Below, piece by piece: positions 17,769-26,217 of a stretch of 64,000 nucleotides of DNA. Origin of the DNA: Verrucomicrobiaceae bacterium UBA1938 (GTDB lineage: Bacteria; Verrucomicrobiota; Verrucomicrobiia; Verrucomicrobiales; Verrucomicrobiaceae); the NCBI GenBank assembly GCA_002336895.1, contig DDFC01000039.1, positions 87,869-151,868 of the forward strand, read 5' to 3'. Numbering within the stretch: position 1 is the stretch's first letter; each line of letters begins with the position of its first letter. The position numbers and the translations under genes are program-made. The notes under the pieces were generated by a model, which saw nothing but the letters and a program-made list of their open reading frames with translations, made no database searches and had not been told where the DNA came from.

Positions 17769-18917
17769 GTGCCATCCCCTCAGGCCATACTCAAATCCTT
17801 CGCCCTCATGCTGGCGCTGTTCGCGGTGCCGCTGACTCTCTTCGGGCTGTGCTGTGTCATCACCTGGCAGGGCCTGCTGCTCAGCGCCGCCGCAGGATTG
17901 CTCGGCGTGGGGCCTCTGCTGTACTGGATCGGGGATGAGCGCGGCTCTGTGCTGCAGATGCGGCTTGGGATCATCTTCGTGCTGGCAGCGTGCATCGGCT
18001 CAGCGGCGGTGCTTTGGCAGACTCCGGATGCCCGCACACTGGAGACGGCACGGATTCACTCGCGCTATTCCGATGGTGGCTGGCATTACGATCGCTTTTC
18101 CATCGGCTCGGTGCTGCCGGAGACTGACCAGATCCATCTGGGCTATGCCGTGGCCTCGGCGTTTGACCCCTTTTTCAATCAGAAGCAACGTCGGGAGCTT
18201 GGTGCGCTGACAGATGCCATCTATGCCGAGATCCAGGCGGATGCAGACTTCACCGCCGCAGGCTCCGCGCTGCCAATGATCTACCGTGAAATGACCTTCG
18301 GGCAATTCCGTGACGGGCATTACTTCCACTACATTCCTGCGAAGGTGGACCGCACCAAGCCCACCCCTGCCCTCGTCTTTCTGCACGGCAGCGGTGGCAA
18401 CTTCAAAGCCTACATCTGGCTGCTCTCAAAGATCGCAGATGAGCTGGGCATCACGGTGATCGCGCCCACCTTTGGGCTTGGAAACTGGGAGAAGAAAGGC
18501 GGCTATGAGGCCATCACCCGCGCCATCACCGATGCGGGAAAGCACGCCGCCATCGACCCGGAGCAGATTCACCTCATGGGCCTTTCCAACGGCGGCAAGG
18601 GGATGTGCCTGGCGGAGTCCTCCGAGGGGCCCAAATTTCGCACGCTGATTTTCCTCTCCACCGTGCTGCACAACCGCATCAGCCCATCCAGCTTGGCCAC
18701 CCGTTTGAAAGACCGCCCGGCGCTTGTCCTTTCAGGCGGCAGCGATGACCGTGTGCCGTGGGATTATGTGTCGGGCTATGCTGAGAAATTGGAGAGTGGC
18801 GGCATGCGCGTGACCATCCGCTGCTTTGAGCAGGACGATCATTTCCTCTTTTTCAGAAAACGCACGGAGGTGCTGCAGATCATCAGCCGGTGGATCGGCG
18901 ACAACGCGGCGCTCTGA
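17769..18917 (+). CDS. Membrane-anchored alpha/beta hydrolase (dienelactone hydrolase/esterase-like)
   Basis: A 382-residue protein. The N-terminal third has three probable membrane helices (about residues 9-30, 34-52 and 65-82). A linker and an alpha/beta hydrolase domain follow: oxyanion loop FLHGSGGN, nucleophile GLSNGG, acid in SGGSDDRVP and histidine in QDDHFLFF. The start is GTG 17769; an internal ATG at 17808 is possible but would cut the first helix. The substrate is unknown; feruloyl-esterase-like or PHB-depolymerase-like enzymes share the architecture of the catalytic domain. Confidence 0.82.
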   Translation: MPSPQAILKSFALMLALFAVPLTLFGLCCVITWQGLLLSAAAGLLGVGPLLYWIGDERGSVLQMRLGIIFVLAACIGSAAVLWQTPDARTLETARIHSRYSDGGWHYDRFSIGSVLPETDQIHLGYAVASAFDPFFNQKQRRELGALTDAIYAEIQADADFTAAGSALPMIYREMTFGQFRDGHYFHYIPAKVDRTKPTPALVFLHGSGGNFKAYIWLLSKIADELGITVIAPTFGLGNWEKKGGYEAITRAITDAGKHAAIDPEQIHLMGLSNGGKGMCLAESSEGPKFRTLIFLSTVLHNRISPSSLATRLKDRPALVLSGGSDDRVPWDYVSGYAEKLESGGMRVTIRCFEQDDHFLFFRKRTEVLQIISRWIGDNAAL

Positions 18918-18923
18918 CGCCCT

Positions 18924-18945
18924 GCCCCGCCCCAGTTAGCGGGGC
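18924..18945. terminator. Candidate bidirectional terminator hairpin
   Basis: GCCCCGC (18924-18930) pairs perfectly with GCGGGGC (18939-18945) across an 8-nt loop. It sits between the convergent hydrolase and TPR genes and spans the TPR gene's stop codon. A weak T-rich run follows on the plus strand. Confidence 0.5.
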
Positions 18946-20936
18946 CTGCCTTTGTTGGCCAGCGCCACCTTGGCGGCCTCGATCAGGCGCTCCAGCTGAG
19001 GGTCATTTGGCTGCACCTGGGCGGCGGCTTCATAATGATCCAGCGCACGGTGTGGCAGGCCGGTCTGGTAATAGACCAGGCCCAGGGCCTTGTGCGCCTG
19101 CGGATCACCCGGCATGGCGTGCAAAATATCCCGGAAGACGGCAACGGCCTCGTCATACCGGCCCACTCCAGCAAGGCTCAGCCCCAGGGTGAAAGCCACC
19201 GGCGGCTTGGTCGTGGCGTTGCTGTCCAGCTTGATGAGCTGCATCGTGGTGTCCAGGGCCTCCTTGGGACGATTGAGCCTGAGGAGGGAGTTGGAGAGAT
19301 TGAGCAGCCCGTTCTGAAAACGCGGCTCCACTTTGAGCGCCTCACGGAAGCAGTGCACCGCCTTCTCGGTTTTGCCGGCGTCCGAGTAGGCGGCGCCCAG
19401 ATTGCCCCAGGTGCGGTACTTGCCCGGGCTCTTGGCCACGGTGTCCTCCCAGAGGCTTTCGCGTGTGCGCCAGACGTTGTTGCGAATGCAGGTCTTCCAG
19501 GAGAGCGCCCCCACGCAGAGCAGGGTGAACGCAGGAACCCCGATGCGCAGCGCATGCCGGTGCAGGCCGCTGCAGCGCAGCCAGTCCAGCAGACAGGCCA
19601 CCATGACCATGATGCCGATGGATGGCAGGTAGGAGCGGTGCTCCGCCACCAGGTCTGGCAGCGGAACCAGCCCGGAGGACACAAACACGGTGAGCAGAAA
19701 CCAGAGCACGCAGGCAAAGCCAAGGGCGAAGCGTGCATCCTCCCGGTGCCGCCGGAAGAGCCAGGCAGTCGCCGACACCAGCGCGGCAAGAACCGCCACC
19801 GCCTGCAGCACCGGCCCCTGCCAGATGGAATCGTAGAGCGGCCACTCAGGATCGAGATTCATGCCCATGGGCCAGAACATCTGCCGCAGGTAGTGCGTCA
19901 TGACGGTGAGCTCCGTCACGATGTAATGCCAGTGGTTGAGCGGATCATCCCGGGAGTTCACGATGTTAATGGCCGCATGCAGATCATGCCCGCCGTGCTG
20001 GGCGGATGACGTCATGAGCACAAGCCCCGGAATGAGCGGCATGAGCAGCAGCAGCGGCAGCGCACGCAGCAGGGCCGGCCGCAGGCGCGTGCCCAGCACC
20101 AGCCAGTCCAGCAGCAGGGCCAGCAGCGGCACCATCACGGCGTCTTCTTTCGTCTGCATGGCCAGCAGCGCCGCCAGCACTGCACCGGCGCGCAGAAACC
20201 TCCCCCCCCAGCGCTCCTGGATGTGGAATGAGGCAAAGTAGAGCCACAGGCAGAGCAGGGAAAAAAGCACCACCAGGGAGGTGAAGCGCTGAATGATGTA
20301 AGTCACTGACTCCGTGGCCAGAGGATGTGCTGCAAAGAACAGGGCTGCTGCGGCCGAGATGAAGATCACGGAGCTGCGCTGCATTTTCCGCTCCCGGGAT
20401 GAATGGCCGAGCAGCATGCTGACCAGCGCATAGACCAGCACTGCATTGAGCGCATGCACCGCCACATTCACCAGCCGGTACCAGTGGGGCTGGAATTCAC
20501 CCAGCAGATAGTTCAGGCGAAAGCTGGCATAGGCAACAGGGCGCAGCACCGCATTGACGGCATAGTCAGGATCAGAACCGATCCTGGCAGGGCGGTTGAC
20601 AAACTCGTCAAAATTTTTCAAGTAGTCAAAAATGGTACCTTCCCTGAAAAATGGATTGTCTTTGAGGTAAGTATGATCATCAAAATCCATGGGAAAGTCT
20701 GCCGTCCAGAAATAAAGGACTGCGCAGAGCCCGACAAGCACTGCGGCTACTGCGGCATGAACCCACGCCCGAGACCTCGCGGCAGCCGGGGGGTGGCAGC
20801 TGGGGGGCGCGGCGGCAGGCTCAGCCCCCGCAGGCGCCTCCGCTGCTGCGCAAAGCTCTGAGATTTCCACCTTGGAAGCAGCAGCTGGTGCCACTGCTTT
20901 GCGTTCTGAATGCTTCTTGCGGCTGCGTTTCGACAT
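18936..20936 (-). CDS. TMTC-like polytopic membrane protein with C-terminal TPR repeats
   Basis: A 666-residue protein. A basic, Ala-rich cytoplasmic tail (MSKRSRKKHSERKA...) is followed by about ten membrane helices and then three to four tetratricopeptide repeats (about residues 500-650). The loop DFDDHTYLKDNPFF after the first helix resembles the acidic loop of TMTC and GT39/GT-C family O-mannosyltransferases. It may glycosylate exported proteins or act in surface polysaccharide assembly; this is inference. The start is ATG 20936 (the frame runs 21 codons further). It is downstream of the sugar/two-component operon on the same strand. Confidence 0.8.
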   Translation of the reverse strand: MSKRSRKKHSERKAVAPAAASKVEISELCAAAEAPAGAEPAAAPPSCHPPAAARSRAWVHAAVAAVLVGLCAVLYFWTADFPMDFDDHTYLKDNPFFREGTIFDYLKNFDEFVNRPARIGSDPDYAVNAVLRPVAYASFRLNYLLGEFQPHWYRLVNVAVHALNAVLVYALVSMLLGHSSRERKMQRSSVIFISAAAALFFAAHPLATESVTYIIQRFTSLVVLFSLLCLWLYFASFHIQERWGGRFLRAGAVLAALLAMQTKEDAVMVPLLALLLDWLVLGTRLRPALLRALPLLLLMPLIPGLVLMTSSAQHGGHDLHAAINIVNSRDDPLNHWHYIVTELTVMTHYLRQMFWPMGMNLDPEWPLYDSIWQGPVLQAVAVLAALVSATAWLFRRHREDARFALGFACVLWFLLTVFVSSGLVPLPDLVAEHRSYLPSIGIMVMVACLLDWLRCSGLHRHALRIGVPAFTLLCVGALSWKTCIRNNVWRTRESLWEDTVAKSPGKYRTWGNLGAAYSDAGKTEKAVHCFREALKVEPRFQNGLLNLSNSLLRLNRPKEALDTTMQLIKLDSNATTKPPVAFTLGLSLAGVGRYDEAVAVFRDILHAMPGDPQAHKALGLVYYQTGLPHRALDHYEAAAQVQPNDPQLERLIEAAKVALANKGRPR

Positions 20937-21023
20937 GATTCTCAAGGATTTGTTACTCTCGTATTTTGCCTCGAAAGGCCTCCTTTGAGCAAAAGACATG
21001 CCGTGTGGTCATCATCACCACAG

Positions 21024-21046
21024 CCGCTAAAGCTGACGCTCAGCGG
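21024..21046 (-). terminator. Hairpin after the response regulator gene
   Basis: On the minus strand CCGCTGAGC can pair with GCTTTAGCGG across a 4-nt loop, with one G-T pair and one bulge. It lies just after the stop of the response regulator gene. No T tract follows, so it may be a factor-dependent end or a processing hairpin. Confidence 0.3.
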
Positions 21047-21050
21047 GTGC

Positions 21051-21728
21051 TCAGGCACCGTGGTCGCGCACCCACTGCCCTGCACGCAGATACAGCTCGG
21101 CGGCGCTGCGCAGCTGCAGTTTTTCCTTGATGCGTGCACGGTAGGTTTCGACGGTGGACTCCCCTAAGTTTAACGTCTGCGCGATTTCCCGGGTGCTCTT
21201 ACCCCGGCCGAGCATCTGGAAGACCTCCAGCTCACGGTCTGCCAGCGTCTCCATGCCGGCCAGCTCGGAGTTGCTGCGCTTTTGCGTCATGCGCTCCAGC
21301 AGCTTGGCGGTCATCTGGCGGCTGGCATAGACATCCCCGCGCATCACGCAGCGAATGGCCTCGATCACCTCGCTGGAGGCTTCGTTCTTGGTGATGTAGC
21401 CCTTGGCTCCGGCACGCAGCGCACGCTCGGCATACAGCTCCTCGTCGTGCATGGAGAGCACGAGCACATTGATGTCCAGGCCCTGCGCCTTGATGTCCTT
21501 CAGCAGCTCCAGCCCGCTGGAGCCATGCAGCGTGATGTCCACGATGGCGATGTCGGGCTTGGTCTCCAGGATCAGGCGCATGGCATCGCGGATGTTGTCC
21601 GCCTCTCCGCAGACAGACATGCCGAGATCACGGTCAATGAGCTGGCCCAGATGCTCGCGGAACATGGGGTGGTCTTCCACGAGGAGGACTTTGTAACCGT
21701 TGGGTTCTTTCACTTCATTTTTTTTCAT
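21051..21728 (-). CDS. NarL/FixJ-family response regulator
   Basis: A 225-residue response regulator. The receiver domain spans about residues 13-130 with the phosphoacceptor Asp in AIVDITLHG, acidic pair in LLVEDH and Lys in AKGYITKNE. A LuxR-type helix-turn-helix is at the C-terminus (LADRELEVFQMLGRGKSTREIAQ then ESTVETYRARIKEKL; each part given separately). It overlaps the kinase gene by 14 nt and so forms a two-component pair with it. It ends the sugar-biosynthesis operon, an unusual place for a two-component system. Confidence 0.95.
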   Translation of the reverse strand: MKKNEVKEPNGYKVLLVEDHPMFREHLGQLIDRDLGMSVCGEADNIRDAMRLILETKPDIAIVDITLHGSSGLELLKDIKAQGLDINVLVLSMHDEELYAERALRAGAKGYITKNEASSEVIEAIRCVMRGDVYASRQMTAKLLERMTQKRSNSELAGMETLADRELEVFQMLGRGKSTREIAQTLNLGESTVETYRARIKEKLQLRSAAELYLRAGQWVRDHGA

Positions 21729-22830
21729 GGGTTTGGCTGGGTGTGGGGTTGATTTTGCGAAGATCGAGACGGCAGGTCACCTGGGTGCCGCCATTGGGCC
21801 GGGCTCCGATGGAAAGCACAGCCTGCAGCATCTGTGCGCGGTAGTGCATGGTGCGCAGCCCCATGCCCTCGCTGCGGGTGGCGGTGGCGGGCGGCATGCC
21901 TCTGCCATTGTCCTCCACACGCAGCTCCAGCAGGTCTCCGCTGAGCCGGGTGGAGATCTGCATTTCCGTGGCGCCGCTGTGCCGCACGGCATTGGCCACC
22001 GCCTCCTGCGCGATGCGGTAGAGATGCATGGAGACCTCCGGCAGGTCCAGCGGCACATCCACGCAGTCTTTCACCACGATGGGCGTGCCGGTGAGCTTGC
22101 TGGTGATTTTTCCCAGATCTGCCAGCGCCGCCGCCAGGCCGCTGCGGTCCACATGCACCGGAAAGATGCCGCGTGCGAGATTGCGCGCCTCCAGCACCAC
22201 CTGCTGCAGCGAGTTCTCGATGAGGCTGGCATCTTCCGCGGCCTGCACGCCCTGCGCCTGGAGATCCTCCGCCAGCACACGCGCCGCCAGGCCGATGGCC
22301 GCCAGCTGCTGGCAGATGCCGTCATGGAGGTCCTGCCCGATCCGCTGCTGCTCATGCTCGCTGACCGTGACGATGTCCTTCTCCAGCTGCCGGCGCTCCT
22401 CCAGCATCTGGATGCGCGCCTCGTCTGCCTCCTGCTTGTTGCGCAGCGCAGTCACGGCAAAGACCCCCACGCAGAGATAGACGAGGCGGTTCGCCAGCGC
22501 CCAGGCGTAGCCCAGCTGCGTCTCATACGGCGTGGTGCTCATGTTTGCCAGCCACCAGACCAGCCCGGAGAGCACTGCGATGAAAAGACCGGGTTTGTTC
22601 CCCGCCCACCACACCGTCAGAAAAATCGGAATGCCGTAGATGACAAACCAGGTGACCTCAAAGCCGGTGATATGGTCCAGCCAGCCGATGATGAGGGTGA
22701 AGGAGGCCGTGAACGCCACCGTGGCCCACGGGCTGCGGCGGCGCATCTCGTTCGTGATCCTGGCCCAGAATGCGGCCACATTGTCCCTCGCTTCTGGTTG
22801 CTGCGCGGAGCTGTCTGACAGAGTGTTCAT
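21715..22830 (-). CDS. Sensor histidine kinase (HisKA_3 type)
   Basis: A 371-residue kinase. Four to five membrane helices occupy the first ~150 residues, with little periplasmic loop, so it probably senses a membrane or intramembrane signal. A short coiled coil precedes the HisKA_3 box with the phosphoacceptor His in IGQDLHDGICQQLAAIG. The ATPase domain has VEDNGRGMP and SEGMGLRTMHYRAQ. The start ATG 22830 overlaps the FdtA-like stop by ATGA. A frame extension to 23085 and an in-frame ATG at 22842 are less likely. Confidence 0.93.
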   Translation of the reverse strand: MNTLSDSSAQQPEARDNVAAFWARITNEMRRRSPWATVAFTASFTLIIGWLDHITGFEVTWFVIYGIPIFLTVWWAGNKPGLFIAVLSGLVWWLANMSTTPYETQLGYAWALANRLVYLCVGVFAVTALRNKQEADEARIQMLEERRQLEKDIVTVSEHEQQRIGQDLHDGICQQLAAIGLAARVLAEDLQAQGVQAAEDASLIENSLQQVVLEARNLARGIFPVHVDRSGLAAALADLGKITSKLTGTPIVVKDCVDVPLDLPEVSMHLYRIAQEAVANAVRHSGATEMQISTRLSGDLLELRVEDNGRGMPPATATRSEGMGLRTMHYRAQMLQAVLSIGARPNGGTQVTCRLDLRKINPTPSQTHEKK

Positions 22831-23282
22831 GCGGTTGTGCATCCCCCTTCGTTGACCTGGGTTAGAAACTGCTGGTAATCGCGGATGTAGTCCTCCGCCT
22901 CGTAGGGTCTGGATGCCAGCACCATGAGCACCGAATCCTGCGAGTGCTGATGCTCCTGCGCCCAGACCATGGGCGGCACGAGGATGCCAAAGGTGGGGCG
23001 GTTCAGGCAGAACTCCTCGCGGTTCTTTCCATCGTCCACCATCACGTGGCACTCGCCATGCACGCATACCAGAAACTGCCAGCACAGCCGGTGGGCGTGC
23101 TCCCCGCGTGTGCTCTGGGAGGGGATGCCGTACGTCATGAAGATGCGCTGCGGCACATACGGCAGGTCCTGGGTGAACTCCAGCGCCGTGAGATGGCCGC
23201 GCACATGGTCCACCACATGGCGCATCTCAAACAATTGCACCCCGCGCACGGAGCAGGTTTCGATGACAGTTTCGTGGATCAT
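22827..23282 (-). CDS. FdtA/QdtA-like cupin sugar isomerase
   Basis: A 151-residue WxcM-like cupin. Family members interconvert the 3- and 4-keto groups of dTDP-6-deoxyhexos-4-ulose before transamination. Motifs are GIPSQSTRGEHAHRLCWQFL, with the catalytic His pair in RGEHAH, then GECHVMVDDG and ILVPPMVWAQEH. The neighbouring DegT aminotransferase would then act on the 3-keto sugar. It overlaps both neighbours (4 nt each side), so the operon is tightly coupled. Confidence 0.9.
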   Translation of the reverse strand: MIHETVIETCSVRGVQLFEMRHVVDHVRGHLTALEFTQDLPYVPQRIFMTYGIPSQSTRGEHAHRLCWQFLVCVHGECHVMVDDGKNREEFCLNRPTFGILVPPMVWAQEHQHSQDSVLMVLASRPYEAEDYIRDYQQFLTQVNEGGCTTA

Positions 23283-24238
23283 TTGGAATCTGGCCTGCGG
23301 TTTGAAATGAGCGCACGCACCAGCGACTGCGGCTTGCCGGAGACGGTGAGAAAGGAGCGCCCGATGTATTCGCCGATGAGCCCCAGCATCAGCAGCTGCG
23401 CCCCGCTGAAGACCGCCAGCGCCCCCATCAGAGAGCCCCAGCCGACCTGACGCGGCCCCACCATGAGAGTCTCCACCAGCACCTCTGCCAGCAGCAGGGC
23501 GCCCAGCGCGCAGAGCAGCATGCCCAGCACACTGGCCATGCGCAGCGGCATCACACTGAAATCAAAGAGCAGGCTCATGGCCAGCCGCACCAGCTTCCGC
23601 AGGGTGTAGCCGCTGCGGCCCGTGCTGCGCTCCACATGCGCCACATCCAGCGTGGCGATGCGGCAGGTGGCACCGAGGATCAGACCATCGATGTAGGGGT
23701 ACGGCCCGCGGTAGCCCACGATGCGCCCCACCAGCTCCTGCCGCAGCGCACGGAAGCTGGAGAGGTAGAGATCACGCGGCTTGCCCAGCAGAAAGGTGGC
23801 GCAGCGGTTCACCAGCCAGCTGCCCGCATTGCGCGCCCAGTGGTGCTTCTTCTGCGCATAGCGGGAGTACACCACCTCCGCCCCGGTGTCTCGCAGGTGG
23901 CGCAGCAGTTTGACGGCTTCTGCAGGCGGGTTCTGCAGATCATCGTCCAGATTCACCACAAAGCGCCCGCGTGCGTGTCGGTATCCTTCCAGCACGGCGG
24001 CATGCTCGCCATAGTTGCGCGCCAGCTCCACCAGCGTCACAGGCGCTGGGAAATCAGCCGTGAGCTGCTCCGCTTTTACAAAGGTGCCGTCTGCGCTGCC
24101 GTCATCCACCAGCACGAGCTCCCAGGTTTCGGGGATTGAGAGCGCACGAAAGGCATCCAGCAGAGCATACAGCCCTTCGCCCGTGTGGTAGAGCGGCACC
24201 ACAAAGCTCATCTCAGGCACGTCACTCATGTCAGGCAT
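23279..24238 (-). CDS. Family 2 glycosyltransferase with C-terminal membrane anchor
   Basis: A 319-residue GT2 enzyme of the ArnC/DPM1 type, which moves a sugar from a nucleotide to undecaprenyl phosphate. The GT-A core has VVPLYHTGEG, LVLVDDGSADGTF and NLDDDLQNPP; the DDD/DLQNPP pattern is typical. Two membrane helices lie at about residues 228-250 and 265-290. The start is 24238 or 24229 (in-frame ATG); both overlap or abut the methyltransferase stop. The product is probably an envelope glycan. Confidence 0.92.
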   Translation of the reverse strand: MPDMSDVPEMSFVVPLYHTGEGLYALLDAFRALSIPETWELVLVDDGSADGTFVKAEQLTADFPAPVTLVELARNYGEHAAVLEGYRHARGRFVVNLDDDLQNPPAEAVKLLRHLRDTGAEVVYSRYAQKKHHWARNAGSWLVNRCATFLLGKPRDLYLSSFRALRQELVGRIVGYRGPYPYIDGLILGATCRIATLDVAHVERSTGRSGYTLRKLVRLAMSLLFDFSVMPLRMASVLGMLLCALGALLLAEVLVETLMVGPRQVGWGSLMGALAVFSGAQLLMLGLIGEYIGRSFLTVSGKPQSLVRALISNRRPDSK

Positions 24239-24995
24239 GCTTCATCCCTCCTGGTGGGCAGTTTGTCTTTTTTCGTGCCACGGCAAACACTGAAGAGCCA
24301 AAGGGCACCTGCAGAGAGCGGCACAGCCCTGCATCCACCCTGCCCGCTCCAGCCAGCAGGCGGTTCATCCACTCCGGAGCCAGGCTGAGGTCCGAGGTGC
24401 GGCGCTTTTTCAGCCGGCTCAGCTGCCGCCAGAGCAGCAGCGGCAGGCACAGCCAGGCGTTCCAGTAGTGAATCATCTCGAGATCAAAGCTGGCGGCGCC
24501 CAGCAGCGCACGCACCTGGCATGCCTCATAGCGTCTGGCCCCGCCCACGGCCTCATCATGCGCGCCACGCAGGGCGGCCATGGCGGGCAGGTTCAGCAGC
24601 AGCAGCCCCTGTGGGCGCAGCACGCGGCCCATCTCCGCCAGCGCGCGCTGCTCGGCCACATCGGTGTGGTAGAGCACATCCAGGCAGAGCACCGCGTCAA
24701 ACGCCTCATCCGCAAAAGGCAGCGCCTCCACCCTGCCCTGCACGACTGCGGACAGTCCGCGCTGGTGGCAGCGGCGCACGGCCTGCTCGGCGGCGTCCAC
24801 CCCTGTCAGCTCCACATCCGTCTTTCTGCCTCGCAGAAAGGCCAGCATGCCGCCTGTGCCGCAGCCGGCATCCAGCAGCCGCGCGGCGGCAGGCAGCCGC
24901 CCGGCCAGCGCCTCATCCACGAGGCCGCGCAGCACGGTGTACCACCAGTGGCTGTCCTCCACGGCATGCATCAGGTCGTATTCAGCCTCACGCAT
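24231..24995 (-). CDS. Class I SAM-dependent methyltransferase
   Basis: A 254-residue methyltransferase (Methyltransf_11 type). Motif I is LLDAGCGTGGMLAFL, then TGVDAAEQAVRRC, FDAVLCLDVLYH and VLRPQGLLLLNLPA. The N-terminus (DLMHAVEDSHWWYTVLRG) matches polysaccharide-associated members. The start is ATG 24995; a TTG at 25001 is two codons upstream. It overlaps the DegT gene by 8 nt. Probable role: methylation of the sugar built by the operon. Confidence 0.92.
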   Translation of the reverse strand: MREAEYDLMHAVEDSHWWYTVLRGLVDEALAGRLPAAARLLDAGCGTGGMLAFLRGRKTDVELTGVDAAEQAVRRCHQRGLSAVVQGRVEALPFADEAFDAVLCLDVLYHTDVAEQRALAEMGRVLRPQGLLLLNLPAMAALRGAHDEAVGGARRYEACQVRALLGAASFDLEMIHYWNAWLCLPLLLWRQLSRLKKRRTSDLSLAPEWMNRLLAGAGRVDAGLCRSLQVPFGSSVFAVARKKTNCPPGGMKHA

Positions 24996-26112
24996 GGTCA
25001 AACCTTTCTATGGCTTCGCACACGGATCCCAGAGCCTCTTCGGAAAGGTAAGGGTGCAGCGGCAGGGAGATGACCTCGGTGGCCGCACGCTCCGCCTCCG
25101 GCAGCGGCACCGGGCTGCCGCCAAAGGCGCGCTGCAGGTGCAGCGGCACCGGATAAAGGACCGCCGCCGGTATCCCGGCCTGCACCAGATGCGCCAGCAA
25201 AGCCTCGCGCTTTTCCGTGCGCACCACGTACTGATGATAGGCGTGCTCGCACCCGCCGCGCACCACCGGTGGCATCACGCTGCGGCTGTCTTTCAGCTTG
25301 GCATCATACTCTGCAGCCAGCCGCCGCCGTTGTAGAATGCCGCTGCGCAGCGTGGTCAGCTTCACCCGCAGCACGGCTGCCTGCAGTTCATCCAGTCGGC
25401 TGTTGACCCCGGCAAACTCACTGACATGGCGGCGGCCCCAGCCATACTCGCGGATCAGGCGCAGGCGCTCCGCCAGCTCGGCATCATGCGTGGCCACCAC
25501 ACCGGCATCTCCCAGTGCGGCCAGGTTCTTGGTGGGATAAAAGCTGAATGCCGCCGCACGGCCCAGAGTTCCGGCCATCTGCCCCTGCCACATGGCACCG
25601 TGTGCCTGCGCGCAGTCTTCCAGCAGCTCGATGCCATGCTCAGCCGCCACACGGCACAGGCCCTGCCAGTCTGCCGGGTGCCCGTACAAATGCACCACCA
25701 GCGCGGCCCTCACACCAGTGCCCAGCGGAGAACGCAGCAGGGTGGACAGGGACTCCGGGCAGAGGGTGAAAGTGCCCGGATCAATGTCTGCAAACACAGG
25801 CTGCGCACCACTGCGCAAGACTCCAGCCGCGCAGGCTGATGGCGCAAAGGAGGGCAGCACCACTTTGCACCCGGGCCCGATGTTAAGCGCACGCAGCAGC
25901 AGCTCGATCGCATCCGTGCCGCTGGCCACACCCACCACCCGGCCGCCGCCCAGGTAGCCGGCAAATTCTTTTTCAAATGCCTCCACCTCCCGGCCTAAAA
26001 TGTAGCTGCCACTCTCGCACACACGCTCCCATGCCTCTCGCAGCTCCGACTCATGCCTGTGCTGATCCGCCTGCGGATAGGGCACTGACCATGAGTTGGG
26101 CTGGTTGGGCAT
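24988..26112 (-). CDS. DegT/DnrJ/EryC1/StrS aminotransferase
   Basis: A 374-residue PLP-dependent sugar aminotransferase. The internal aldimine Lys lies in FSFYPTKNLAALGDAGVV, and the GTDAIELLLRAL motif near the N-terminus binds the phosphate. ELLEDCAQAHGA supplies the Asp. With the FdtA-like isomerase it fits synthesis of a 3-amino-3,6-dideoxy-hexose (Fuc3N/Qui3N type). The dTDP-glucose synthase and dehydratase are not in this window. It is the first gene of the operon; see the promoter entry. Confidence 0.96.
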   Translation of the reverse strand: MPNQPNSWSVPYPQADQHRHESELREAWERVCESGSYILGREVEAFEKEFAGYLGGGRVVGVASGTDAIELLLRALNIGPGCKVVLPSFAPSACAAGVLRSGAQPVFADIDPGTFTLCPESLSTLLRSPLGTGVRAALVVHLYGHPADWQGLCRVAAEHGIELLEDCAQAHGAMWQGQMAGTLGRAAAFSFYPTKNLAALGDAGVVATHDAELAERLRLIREYGWGRRHVSEFAGVNSRLDELQAAVLRVKLTTLRSGILQRRRLAAEYDAKLKDSRSVMPPVVRGGCEHAYHQYVVRTEKREALLAHLVQAGIPAAVLYPVPLHLQRAFGGSPVPLPEAERAATEVISLPLHPYLSEEALGSVCEAIERFDHA

Positions 26113-26120
26113 GGGCGCAT

Positions 26121-26148
26121 TGTATACGGCATGACAAATTTGTCACAA
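26121..26148 (-). promoter_or_regulatory. Leaderless promoter with palindromic operator
   Basis: On the minus strand, -35 TTGTGA (26148-26143), a 16-nt spacer and -10 TATACA (26126-26121) end 8 nt before the DegT ATG (26112). Transcription would then start at or next to the ATG, giving a leaderless mRNA. A perfect 14-bp palindrome TGACAAATTTGTCA (26132-26145) overlaps the -35 end and fills most of the spacer, the position of a repressor site. Upstream are two direct copies of AACGCTACA (26151 and 26170). Confidence 0.55.
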
Positions 26149-26217
26149 ATAACGCTACAAGGAGCGAAAAACGCTACACCGATTAAATACAGGGCTTATC
26201 ACACGCCAGCCAACACC

